This document shows positions 1 to 6,404 of a DNA stretch of 9,363 nucleotides, piece after piece; positions within the stretch are counted from its first letter, which is position 1; each line of letters begins with the position of its first letter. Source of the DNA: Anaerovibrio sp. (lineage in GTDB: Bacteria; Bacillota; Negativicutes; Selenomonadales; Selenomonadaceae); NCBI GenBank assembly GCA_016302095.1, contig JAEDOE010000028.1:1-9363 (forward strand), in the 5' to 3' direction. The notes below the pieces were generated by a model. The model was given only the letters and a program-made list of their open reading frames with translations, was not told where the DNA came from and did not search any database. The position numbers and the translations under genes were made by a program.

Positions 1-792
1 CTCCAGGTGCTCATCCAGCTGGTCAAAGAGGCGGATGATGATGTCGGCAATGATGTTGGCTATCACCAGCTGTGCCTTGCCGTGAACATTCTGCATCAAA
101 TCACTCTGAGCTACGGAAACAAGCTCCTGCACCTGATTCTGCGCCAGGTTTTCCTCCACGATTTTCAGCACGGAATCGTCATAATCCACTGCCTGAATTT
201 CCTTGGCCCCCAGCTTGGCGGCAATAATGGACAAAATGCCGGAGCCTGTGCCCACATCAAAGACGGTCATGCCAGGCTGCACCAGCTTTTCCAGCTGGCG
301 GATGCACATGGAGGTGGTGGCATGGGTGCCGGTACCGAAGGCAGCCCCAGGGTCCAGCTCGATTACTACCTCATCAGCCTCTGCCTCATAGCTTTCCCAG
401 GTAGGCTTGATAACCACCCTTTCCCCGGGCTTTTCCGTGTGGAAATACTGCTTCCAGGTATCGGACCAGTCCTCGTCCTGCAGCTCACTGGTCTCTATCG
501 TTCCCGGGGCAATATTCACTCCCCTGCCCTCAAGAGCCTTCAGCTCCTGCCGGAAGGTCTGCAGCCTGCCTGCCAGCTCCCCATTAACCGGCAGATATGC
601 CTTCTCCGTTACAACCTCTGTCTCCGTAGCAATGGGAATATCCGTATAATCCCACTTGCCGGAGGTGATATAATCATTGACCAGCTCCGGGTCCTCAATC
701 ACCACTCCGGAGGCCCCCAGATCACGGAAAATTTCCGCAATCAGCTCCACCGCCTCATGGGTAGTCTGAATACTGACCTCGCACCATTTCAT
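1..792 (-). CDS. prmA: Ribosomal protein L11 methyltransferase, 3' end cut off by window edge
   Basis: Partial gene: 264 codons are visible, and roughly 50 C-terminal residues expected for this family lie beyond the left edge. PrmA is a cytoplasmic SAM-dependent enzyme that methylates ribosomal protein L11. The start ATG (792-790) is preceded by a strong GAGGAGG site, and the protein begins MKWCEVSIQT. Family hallmarks are visible: DPGAAFGTGTHATT at about residues 147-160, the SAM-binding motif I DVGTGSG at 179-185, and the post-motif acidic loop VDYDD. A catalytic-region VIANIIAD lies around N246. The open frame has no stop through position 1, so it is intact as far as seen. It is divergent from the binding-protein gene at 954 and has its own promoter and a hairpin-bearing leader. 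Identification rests on the combination of GTGTH and DVGTGSG motifs and is secure. Confidence 0.96.
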   Translation of the reverse strand, partial: MKWCEVSIQTTHEAVELIAEIFRDLGASGVVIEDPELVNDYITSGKWDYTDIPIATETEVVTEKAYLPVNGELAGRLQTFRQELKALEGRGVNIAPGTIETSELQDEDWSDTWKQYFHTEKPGERVVIKPTWESYEAEADEVVIELDPGAAFGTGTHATTSMCIRQLEKLVQPGMTVFDVGTGSGILSIIAAKLGAKEIQAVDYDDSVLKIVEENLAQNQVQELVSVAQSDLMQNVHGKAQLVIANIIADIIIRLFDQLDEHLE

Positions 793-811
793 GCCAAAAT
801 TCCTCCTCTAT

Positions 812-854
812 ACAAAATAAAACCGCCTCAGATGATCAGCCCAGGGCGGATTTT
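812..854 (-). terminator. Terminator-like hairpin in the prmA leader (possible attenuator)
   Basis: In the minus-strand transcript, AAAA-U-CCGCC (854-845) can pair with GGCGG-UUUU (827-819), with one bulged or mismatched U. The 3' arm runs into a U-rich tract (UUUUAUUUUGU, 822-812). This is the form of an intrinsic terminator, yet it sits between the prmA promoter and the prmA ribosome site, where a constitutive terminator would silence the gene. A seven-codon frame (MRKSALG, 859-836) with a weak AAGG upstream runs through the 5' arm, so translation could in principle stop the hairpin forming. The structure is visible in the sequence; its regulatory role is inference. Confidence 0.45.
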
Positions 855-877
855 CTCATGCCTTGATTGCAAAGGTA

Positions 878-906
878 ATTATACAAGAAAAAATGTTCAA
901 TATCAA
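878..906 (-). promoter_or_regulatory. Sigma-A-type promoter of prmA
   Basis: On the minus strand, TTGATA (906-901) and a perfect TATAAT (883-878) are separated by exactly 17 bases, a near-consensus housekeeping promoter. Transcription would start near 871, giving a leader of about 80 nt before the prmA ATG at 792. It is the only strong promoter-like match I found upstream of prmA. Its -35 box lies immediately upstream of the promoter elements for the divergent gene at 954. Confidence 0.72.
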
Positions 907-917
907 TGCGAAAATTA

Positions 918-931
918 TGGTAGAATATAAT
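918..931 (+). promoter_or_regulatory. Extended -10 region for the binding-protein operon
   Basis: TGGTAGAAT (918-926) fits an extended -10 element (TGnTAnnnT), and an overlapping perfect TATAAT lies at 926-931. No good -35 box is found at proper spacing; candidates near 896-908 match only about three of six positions. A start near 933-938 would give a short leader with the GGAGGT ribosome site at 943-948 before the ATG at 954. The weak -35 suggests either an extended -10 promoter or one needing an activator. Confidence 0.5.
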
Positions 932-953
932 TAATAAACCACGGAGGTCATAT

Positions 954-1922
954 ATGGATAAAAAACTTGCTGCTTCACTGGGATTGAGTGCATTTCTCAT
1001 TGTTTTTTTCGCCCTGATACTGGGGATGCTGAATTTTTCCGGCAAGGATCTGTCCCTGCATCAAAAGGAAAAACGCCCCCTGCTGGGAGCTGTGTACATG
1101 ACGCTGAACAATCCCTTTTATCAAGTCATTGACAACGAAATACGCAGCCGTATTGACGGGCACAATTTTGTGCTCCTGAGCCGCAATCCTGCCCTTAACC
1201 CTGAAAGCCAGATTGAGGAAGTCAATGAGCTAATCCAAAGGCATGTAAAGGTCATTTTCCTGAATCCCGTCAATCCCCAAAAAATCGAGCCTGCCCTGCT
1301 GGCAGCCAAAAAAGCCGGTATCCCCGTTATTGCCATTGATACCAATGTCGCCAATGATGAACTAGTAACCAGCACCATAGTGTCGGACAATTTCATGGCG
1401 GGCTACCAATGCGGCCAACACCTGACGGAGCACTTTGCCGGCGGCAGGATAGCACTGCTGACTCATTCCCAGGCCCAATCCGCCAAAGACCGCATTGACG
1501 GCTTTCTGGCCGCCATTGAAAACCACCCTGCCTTTGAAATCGTCGACCAGGAGGACTGCCTGGGACAGCTGGAGCTGGCAATGCCCGCCACCGAAAAAAT
1601 GCTCCGGCGCCATCCTGAAATCAATGTCATCATGGCACTGAACGACCCGGCCGCCCTGGGGGCCGCAGCCGCCCTGCAGGATGCCGGCAAGCTTTCCGGC
1701 ACTGCTATCTACGGCGTAGACGGCAGCCCTGAGGCCAGGGATATGATTGCCAGAGGCATAATCACCGCCAGCGCCGGACAGCAGCCAAGAAAAATGGGGG
1801 AACAGGCCGTAGCTGCAGCCGTAACCCTGCTGTCAGGACAGCAGCCGCCAAAATTAATCAAGCTGCCCACGGTCCTTCTTACAAAGGAAAATGTAGCCCA
1901 GCTGGGCAGTATAGTTTACTAA
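954..1922 (+). CDS. Membrane-anchored ribose/galactose-type sugar-binding protein (Peripla_BP_4)
   Basis: 322 residues. A hydrophobic segment at about residues 7-28, without a lipobox cysteine, acts as a signal anchor or an uncleaved signal. The rest (about 43-315) is a type I periplasmic-binding fold of the RbsB/LacI ligand-binding type. It starts GAVYMTLNNPFYQVIDNEI and has the strand-turn motif VIAIDTNV, the hinge-region NDPAALGAAAALQDAG and the late motif GVDGSPEARDMIARG. There is no N-terminal helix-turn-helix, so it is not a LacI repressor. The start is fixed by GGAGGT 5 bases upstream. It normally serves CUT2-type ABC importers, but no permease or ATPase gene accompanies it. The next gene, 23 bases on, encodes a second and unrelated binding protein, probably co-transcribed. 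It may feed a remote transporter or act as a sensor subunit; the ligand cannot be told from sequence. Confidence 0.88.
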   Translation: MDKKLAASLGLSAFLIVFFALILGMLNFSGKDLSLHQKEKRPLLGAVYMTLNNPFYQVIDNEIRSRIDGHNFVLLSRNPALNPESQIEEVNELIQRHVKVIFLNPVNPQKIEPALLAAKKAGIPVIAIDTNVANDELVTSTIVSDNFMAGYQCGQHLTEHFAGGRIALLTHSQAQSAKDRIDGFLAAIENHPAFEIVDQEDCLGQLELAMPATEKMLRRHPEINVIMALNDPAALGAAAALQDAGKLSGTAIYGVDGSPEARDMIARGIITASAGQQPRKMGEQAVAAAVTLLSGQQPPKLIKLPTVLLTKENVAQLGSIVY

Positions 1923-1945
1923 TCAATCTATAAAAGGTAACGGAT

Positions 1946-3256
1946 ATGCAGAAAAAATACATTACCACCATTATGATTTTGCTTTTTGCCATAGCAGCAC
2001 TTATTTGCTACGCACAGTACAGCCAAAACCGGCAGCCGGTCCTGACAATAGGTGTCTGTGCCGACAGCTACTGGGACGTACCTGCCGGTGAATCCACTGC
2101 CCTGATGGAAAAAGCCATAAAGCTATTTCAGTCGGAGCATCCCCATGTGCAGGTCAGGCTCATCACAGGCATCCAGAAAAGCGATTATCACGAATGGCTG
2201 GCAGAAAAGCTGCTGGCCGGTGAAGAGCCTGACCTGTATCTCGTCCTGGCAGATGATTTCAGCACCTATGCCTCCATCGGGGCACTGCGGGACCTGACAG
2301 ACCTGATGGAAAAGGATCCGGACTGGTCTGCCGAAAATTATTATCCTGCTGTCATCAAGGCCTGCAGCCATGAGGGGAAATATTATGCCCTGCCTCTGGA
2401 AGCCGCCCCCAGCCTGATGTTTGTCAACAAGACGCTGCTGACAAGGCACCATATCCAGATGCCTGACAACCACTGGACATGGCAGGATTTTTATGACATC
2501 AGCCGCCAGATTACCACGGACACAGATGGGGACGGCAAGCCTGATGCCTATGGCAGCTACGCCTACAACTGGAAGGATGCCGCCCTGTCCAACAATGTCC
2601 AGCTTTTTTCCGAAAACCATCAGCAGGCCTACTTCAACACGCCGCAACTAAAAAGCACCCTGAGCTTTCTCATCAAGCTCAAGGAACTCAATCAGGGCTA
2701 TGAAGTCAGTGCCAAGGATTTTGACCTGGGCCGGGTTGCCTTCCGCCCCCTCACCTTTGCCGAATACCGCACCTACCAGCCATATCCGTGGCGCATCAAG
2801 AAATACAGTGCCTTTGACTGGGATGTGGTCAGCTTTCCTGTAGGCCCGGAGGGAAAAGCCATCGCCAACATCTACACCATGCGCATGGGCATAAGCCCCC
2901 GCACCAGGCATCCGGAGCTGGCCTGGAAGCTTCTGAAGACCTTTTCCTACCGGCCTGAGATACAGCTGCATGTCCTGGACATGTCCCAGGGACTGCCTGC
3001 CAGGGGAGACATTCTCTCAACCCCTGAGGCTGAACAGCTTTTCAACCAGACCATGAGGGACGATGGCAACCATATCGCCCTCTCCGTCATCAATTCCATC
3101 ATGTCATCCACCATGCCGGAAACAAATTTCCTCAAATATACAGGTGCCATCCTGCAGGCAGATACCTGCATCCAAAAAATAATCAGCGGCACCCTGCCTA
3201 TGGATGCCGCCCTGAACCAGCTGCAGGCGGACATCAATGCCTACCTGCTGCAATAA
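1946..3256 (+). CDS. Membrane-anchored extracellular solute-binding protein, family 1
   Basis: 436 residues. An N-terminal hydrophobic segment covers residues about 5-22. C21 (context AALICYAQ) is not in a good lipobox because Leu-Ile precede the Cys, so lipidation is doubtful. The mature part resembles SBP_bac_1 (MalE/UgpB-like) proteins: an opening strand LTIGVCADSYW, then KLFQSEHPHVQVRLITG, the PDLYLVLADD segment, and GKYYALPLEAAPSLMFVNK, which is typical of the lobe crossover. It also has a DTDGDGKPDAYG calcium-loop-like motif often seen in this family and a late MRMGISPRTRHPELAWKLL helix. The ribosome site is AAAGG at 1932-1936. It follows the Peripla_BP_4 gene by 23 bases, presumably in one operon. 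Family-1 proteins usually work with CUT1 MalF/MalG-type permeases, which are absent here. Ligand unknown; an oligosaccharide is the usual guess. Confidence 0.88.
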   Translation: MQKKYITTIMILLFAIAALICYAQYSQNRQPVLTIGVCADSYWDVPAGESTALMEKAIKLFQSEHPHVQVRLITGIQKSDYHEWLAEKLLAGEEPDLYLVLADDFSTYASIGALRDLTDLMEKDPDWSAENYYPAVIKACSHEGKYYALPLEAAPSLMFVNKTLLTRHHIQMPDNHWTWQDFYDISRQITTDTDGDGKPDAYGSYAYNWKDAALSNNVQLFSENHQQAYFNTPQLKSTLSFLIKLKELNQGYEVSAKDFDLGRVAFRPLTFAEYRTYQPYPWRIKKYSAFDWDVVSFPVGPEGKAIANIYTMRMGISPRTRHPELAWKLLKTFSYRPEIQLHVLDMSQGLPARGDILSTPEAEQLFNQTMRDDGNHIALSVINSIMSSTMPETNFLKYTGAILQADTCIQKIISGTLPMDAALNQLQADINAYLLQ

Positions 3257-3268
3257 ATATATTGTTTC

Positions 3269-3284
3269 TGGCAATCATCTGCCA
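3269..3284. terminator. Short hairpin at the convergent gene ends (weak candidate terminator)
   Basis: TGGCA (3269-3273) pairs with TGCCA (3280-3284) around a six-base loop, between the end of the family-1 binding protein and the end of the HAD gene, whose last codons it overlaps. Neither strand has a clear T run after the stem. It is placed where a bidirectional terminator is expected but is thermodynamically modest. Confidence 0.25.
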
Positions 3285-4075
3285 TAGAAGAACCTGTCAA
3301 TGGCCTCTGCTACGCCATTGTCCACATTTGCCCCCACATGATACCTGGCTGCCTCCATGGCTGACGGCCTGGCATTTGCCACCGCCACGCCTACACCGGC
3401 AGCCTTGATCATGTCCACATCATTGCCGGAGTCACCGATGGCCAGAATATCCTTCTGCTCCACTCCGAAAAGCTCTGCCAGCTTCAGCATGGAGCTGGCC
3501 TTGGAGACCCCTGCCGCCATTACCTCAATGTAGGTAGGATCCGAATTCTGTCCCTGCAGCCTGTCGCCAAACCTCTGCTGGAATTTTGCCAAAAGATCAG
3601 GAATCAGCTCTGCCGACTTGGCCATAATCAGCATCTTAGGCACGTTTTGATTATATTCAGGCAGCTTGTCCCCCACCGGGATTCCCTTCACCCCGGCAGC
3701 CCTTTCATACCAGTCAGACTCAGGGCAATGCTCCCTGTAATAAAGCTCCTCCTCGGTGTAGATATGCACATACTGCCCCATTTCATCAGCAAAGGCTACC
3801 ACCTGCCGCACCAGATCCTCCGGGATATGGGTGACGGCTATTTTTTTGCCTCCGACAGTCTTGATCATAGCGCCATTGTAGGTAATAATCGGCACATCCA
3901 GCTCCAGGCTTTCCGCGTAGGGCAGGGCGGACTTGTACATGCGTCCCGTTGCCACTGTAAACAGCATGCCATCCTTTACGGCCTGGCGGATCTTTTCCCT
4001 GTTGACATCACTTATCCTGCGGTTGCTGTCCAAAAGTGTGCCATCCATATCAGTTACAAATAATTTAATTCCCAT
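3275..4075 (-). CDS. Cof-type HAD-IIB family sugar-phosphate phosphatase
   Basis: 266 residues from the chosen ATG. All HAD signatures are visible: motif I DMDGT at residues 9-13 (nucleophile D9, acid D11), motif II TGR at 43-45, the motif III lysine K192 in GVSKASS, and motif IV GDSGND at 214-219 followed by DMI. The large C2B cap between motifs II and III is characteristic of Cof/YidA-like enzymes, which are Mg-dependent and cytoplasmic and hydrolyse sugar phosphates or related small phosphoesters. An in-frame ATG at 4087 (adding MRCS) also has a GAGG upstream. I prefer 4075 because GAGGTG lies at the right distance and relatives begin a few residues before the DxD motif. It lies 58 bases after the response regulator in the same direction, so it is probably the last gene of the operon. 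In a PTS locus it may relieve sugar-phosphate build-up; the substrate is unproven. Confidence 0.92.
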   Translation of the reverse strand: MGIKLFVTDMDGTLLDSNRRISDVNREKIRQAVKDGMLFTVATGRMYKSALPYAESLELDVPIITYNGAMIKTVGGKKIAVTHIPEDLVRQVVAFADEMGQYVHIYTEEELYYREHCPESDWYERAAGVKGIPVGDKLPEYNQNVPKMLIMAKSAELIPDLLAKFQQRFGDRLQGQNSDPTYIEVMAAGVSKASSMLKLAELFGVEQKDILAIGDSGNDVDMIKAAGVGVAVANARPSAMEAARYHVGANVDNGVAEAIDRFFYGR

Positions 4076-4133
4076 ACTGCACCTCATCTAAACCTCAAAA
4101 CCAATCTCACTGCCTGCCAGAGCCATCCTGCCG

Positions 4134-4871
4134 CTATTCCTCCACCGGCTGCCGGGAAAGACCTGTCTGTACCGCCCAGATGGCCAGCTGCGTCCTGTCA
4201 CGCAAGGCCAGCTTGCTGAGGGTAACGCTCATGCCGTTCCTGATAGTGCCCTCTGCCAGGCACAGCTTCTCCGCAATCTCCTTGTTGGAAAGCCCCCTGC
4301 CTGTCAGCCTGGCAATATTGCGCTCAGTGCGGGTAAGCTCGCCTGCCCCCAGATTATCCACCTCAATCTCAAAGCCCTTTTCCCGCTCCTGCCTTTCCTG
4401 CTGGCTCATGGCAGCCCCGGAGCTTGCCGCATCTGCCCCTGCCTGAGCTTCGCCGCTGTTAAACAGCCTGACCACCTTGGTAACTATATCCTTGTTCAGC
4501 ATGGCCTCCCCTGCCATCACATTGCGGATGGCCTCAGACAGCTCCGGCACGGTAATCCCCTTCAGCAGGTAGCCGCTGGCGCCATATTTCAGGCCGTTCA
4601 GCACATACTCGTCATCATCAAAGGTGGTCAGGATAATAATCTTGATGGACGGCCATCTCTCCTTGACGGCCTTGGTGGCCAGCACGCCATCCATCTGAGG
4701 CATGCGCACATCCATGAGAATAACATCCACCGCCTGCTTCTCCAAAAGCTGCAGGAGCTGCACCCCGTTGGCGGCCACCCCTGCCACCTCCATATCAGGA
4801 TTAATGTTCAGCACTACCCGCAGACTCTCCCTGATAAGGGCCTGATCATCGGCAATAGCTATCCTGATCAT
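4134..4871 (-). CDS. NarL/LuxR-family response regulator
   Basis: 245 residues. The receiver domain occupies about 1-120, with the acidic pair D8-D9, phospho-acceptor D54 in LMDVRMP, T82/T83 in ILTTFDDDE, and K104 in GYLLKG. The DNA-binding domain (about 174-238) is a LuxR-type helix-turn-helix with ELTRTERNIARL and GLSNKEIAEKLCLAEGTIRN. The inter-domain linker (about 138-172) is long and rich in Ala, Gln and Glu, so the protein exceeds the usual length of about 210-220. The ATG at 4871 is two bases after the kinase stop, and its GAGGTG site lies within the kinase's last codons, so the pair is probably translationally coupled. The neighbouring kinase is the obvious phosphodonor. Likely targets are its own operon and the PTS genes upstream, by location only. 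Confidence 0.95.
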   Translation of the reverse strand: MIRIAIADDQALIRESLRVVLNINPDMEVAGVAANGVQLLQLLEKQAVDVILMDVRMPQMDGVLATKAVKERWPSIKIIILTTFDDDEYVLNGLKYGASGYLLKGITVPELSEAIRNVMAGEAMLNKDIVTKVVRLFNSGEAQAGADAASSGAAMSQQERQEREKGFEIEVDNLGAGELTRTERNIARLTGRGLSNKEIAEKLCLAEGTIRNGMSVTLSKLALRDRTQLAIWAVQTGLSRQPVEE

Positions 4872-4873
4872 AA

Positions 4874-6259
4874 TTACACCTCACTCTGCTTCCATTCCCT
4901 ATTCAGGGGAATACATATCTCCAGCACGAAGCCCTTCTCGCTCCAAAAGCGGAGGGTTCCTCCCAAAAGCTCCAGCCGTTCCTGCATGTGGTGCAGGCCG
5001 AAGCCCTTCTTGACCTTCTGACAGCCGATACCGTTATCTGCAATAACGATTTCCAGACTGCTGCCATTGCCCACCAGGGAAATCCCCACATGGCTGGCAT
5101 GGCCGTGACGGCTGGCGTTGGTCATGCCCTCCTGCACAATCCTGTAGATGACATCAGCCTCATCCTCCCGGAACTGAGCCGGGAACTTGTCAAACTTTAT
5201 TTCCACCTGCACACCGGCAGTCCTGGAAAAATCACGGGCCAGCTTTTCCAGTGCCTCCTGCAGGGACAGCTTTTCCAAATCATCAGGCCTCAGCATGTGC
5301 ATGCTGCGCCGCACATCAACCATGCCGTGCTGGGCCGTTTCACGCAAAAGCCCCAGCTGCTCCCTGGTTTCCTTGGGTGCTATCTCCAGCGTCACCATGC
5401 AGGCATCCAGGCCCGCCACAATTCCCGTCAGGGCATGTCCCAGCGTATCATGAATCTCCCGCGCCAGCCTGTTCCTTTCCTTGATTTCCGTCAGGCTGGC
5501 TATGGTCATGGCGTATTCCTTCAGCTTCTTGTTTGCCGCATTCAGCTTGGCATTGGAAATATTCAGCTGCAGGTTGCTCTCATTCAGCTTGTTATTGGCA
5601 CTGAGCAGCTGGCGGTTCAGGCCGGCAATCTCCTCATTTTCCCGGCGCTTATCCTGTATCAGCACCACCATGTAAATGACAAAAATCGTAATATTGCCAT
5701 AGGTGAGCAGATTCTTCAGGGGCAGCAGCATACTCTGCACCTCGTGATTGTAATAGCCTGCATATACTTCAAAGGGCACCACCTTCATCTGCCAAAGGGA
5801 TACATTGTAGCTGATGACGAAATATACCACCGCCATCGCCAGCAGCATGACAATCATCTGATGCCTGCCCTGATAGCAGTACATCAAATCTGCGATCAGC
5901 AGCAGCACCACACCATCATAAGCAAGGTTCAGGATGTGCATCAGAAAAATGCACAAAGACATCTCCAGCACAAAAACAGCGTACCGCAAAGGCCAGGGCA
6001 GCCTGCCTGCATTGCTGTAGATATAGCCGCAGCCTGCCAGGACACCAAAGGCCGCCAGTGCATATGCCAGCCTCTCATCCGCAGGGACAGGCAGTACCGG
6101 CACCTGCTGCAGGAAGCTGCCTGCCGACATGGACAGATTGATTTTTTTCTGGGTAATTCCCATAAAAAATGCCAGCAAAAAAACAATAATGCCGTTATAC
6201 AGCGTCAGCAAGACATGAACGCCATGAGCATGAATCCTGAAATTACGAAAAAACGCCAT
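4874..6259 (-). CDS. Sensor histidine kinase, LiaS/NarL type (HisKA_3) with membrane-embedded input domain
   Basis: 461 residues. About six membrane segments lie in the N-terminal part (approx. 16-35, 65-81, 91-111, 115-128, 133-150 and 181-201), with no large extracytoplasmic domain. A long coiled coil (about 205-250) follows, then the HisKA_3 dimerisation domain with the H-box REIHDTLGH and phospho-acceptor H270. The HATPase_c domain has the N box EGMTNASRHGHA (N381), G1 box ADNGIGC (D408) and G2 box GFGLHHM (419-425). All catalytic residues appear present, so it should autophosphorylate and pass phosphate to D54 of the next gene's product. The start has AAGGA a few bases upstream. The 145-base gap after PTS IID holds inverted repeats that may separate or regulate expression. 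Its signal is unknown; location suggests the PTS sugar or the ligands of the binding proteins at 954-3256. The coiled coil is unusual (see repeat at 5519-5602). Confidence 0.95.
   Translation of the reverse strand: MAFFRNFRIHAHGVHVLLTLYNGIIVFLLAFFMGITQKKINLSMSAGSFLQQVPVLPVPADERLAYALAAFGVLAGCGYIYSNAGRLPWPLRYAVFVLEMSLCIFLMHILNLAYDGVVLLLIADLMYCYQGRHQMIVMLLAMAVVYFVISYNVSLWQMKVVPFEVYAGYYNHEVQSMLLPLKNLLTYGNITIFVIYMVVLIQDKRRENEEIAGLNRQLLSANNKLNESNLQLNISNAKLNAANKKLKEYAMTIASLTEIKERNRLAREIHDTLGHALTGIVAGLDACMVTLEIAPKETREQLGLLRETAQHGMVDVRRSMHMLRPDDLEKLSLQEALEKLARDFSRTAGVQVEIKFDKFPAQFREDEADVIYRIVQEGMTNASRHGHASHVGISLVGNGSSLEIVIADNGIGCQKVKKGFGLHHMQERLELLGGTLRFWSEKGFVLEICIPLNREWKQSEV
5519..5602 (-). repeat. 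Four diverged 21-bp tandem units encoding heptads of the kinase coiled coil
   Basis: On the plus strand, TTCAGCT recurs in exact 21-base register at 5520, 5541, 5562 and 5583, starting units at 5519, 5540, 5561 and 5582. Each unit encodes one heptad of the LNxxNxK type (kinase residues about 225-250). The central units are LNESNLQ, LNISNAK and LNAANKK. The remaining bases have drifted, so this is an old internal duplication rather than a recent slippage tract. Confidence 0.7.
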
Positions 6260-6290
6260 TTATCCTTCACCTCTGAAAATAGATATAGCA

Positions 6291-6324
6291 CCCCGATTAA
6301 TCCTATCACAGAACCATATCGGGG
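6291..6324. promoter_or_regulatory. Inverted repeat upstream of the two-component genes
   Basis: CCCCGAT (6291-6297) and ATCGGGG (6318-6324) form a perfect 7-bp inverted repeat with a 20-base spacer. It extends by a further GC/GC pair beyond one mismatch. It lies 32 bases upstream of the kinase start. In the minus-strand transcript the stem is followed by UAUAUCUAUUUU, so it could be an attenuating terminator. Alternatively the arms may be an operator. I find no convincing -35/-10 pair in this gap. Confidence 0.4.
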
Positions 6325-6348
6325 CGCAATATACTATCAGCTATGGGG

Positions 6349-6378
6349 AAATAAAGCTGTTCTCCGGCTCAAAGCAGC
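6349..6378 (-). terminator. Weak candidate terminator after PTS IID
   Basis: In the minus-strand transcript, GCUG(C)UU pairs with AACAGC (one bulge) around a loop of about ten bases, followed by UUUAUUU (6355-6349). It sits 27 bases beyond the IID stop and could partly separate the PTS genes from the kinase/regulator genes. A second hairpin, CGGTTT/AAACCG (6386-6391 and 6398-6403), lies just after the IID stop but has no T run. Confidence 0.3.
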
Positions 6379-6404
6379 AGCCAACCGGTTTTGCACCAAA
6401 CCGA

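Noticed and set aside
7..930. A 307-codon open frame on the plus strand opposite prmA
   Set aside because: It is the antisense shadow of prmA, which shows clear SAM-binding motifs on the minus strand, and it starts without a ribosome site.
1985..2012. Lipoprotein signal with C21 in the family-1 binding protein
   Set aside because: Leu-Ile directly before the Cys do not fit the small residues required at -1 and -2 of a lipobox, so an uncleaved anchor is more likely.
2123..2971. Two minus-strand open frames opposite the family-1 binding protein
   Set aside because: They overlap a well-supported gene in antisense, have no domain features, and their ends simply follow the complement of its codon pattern.
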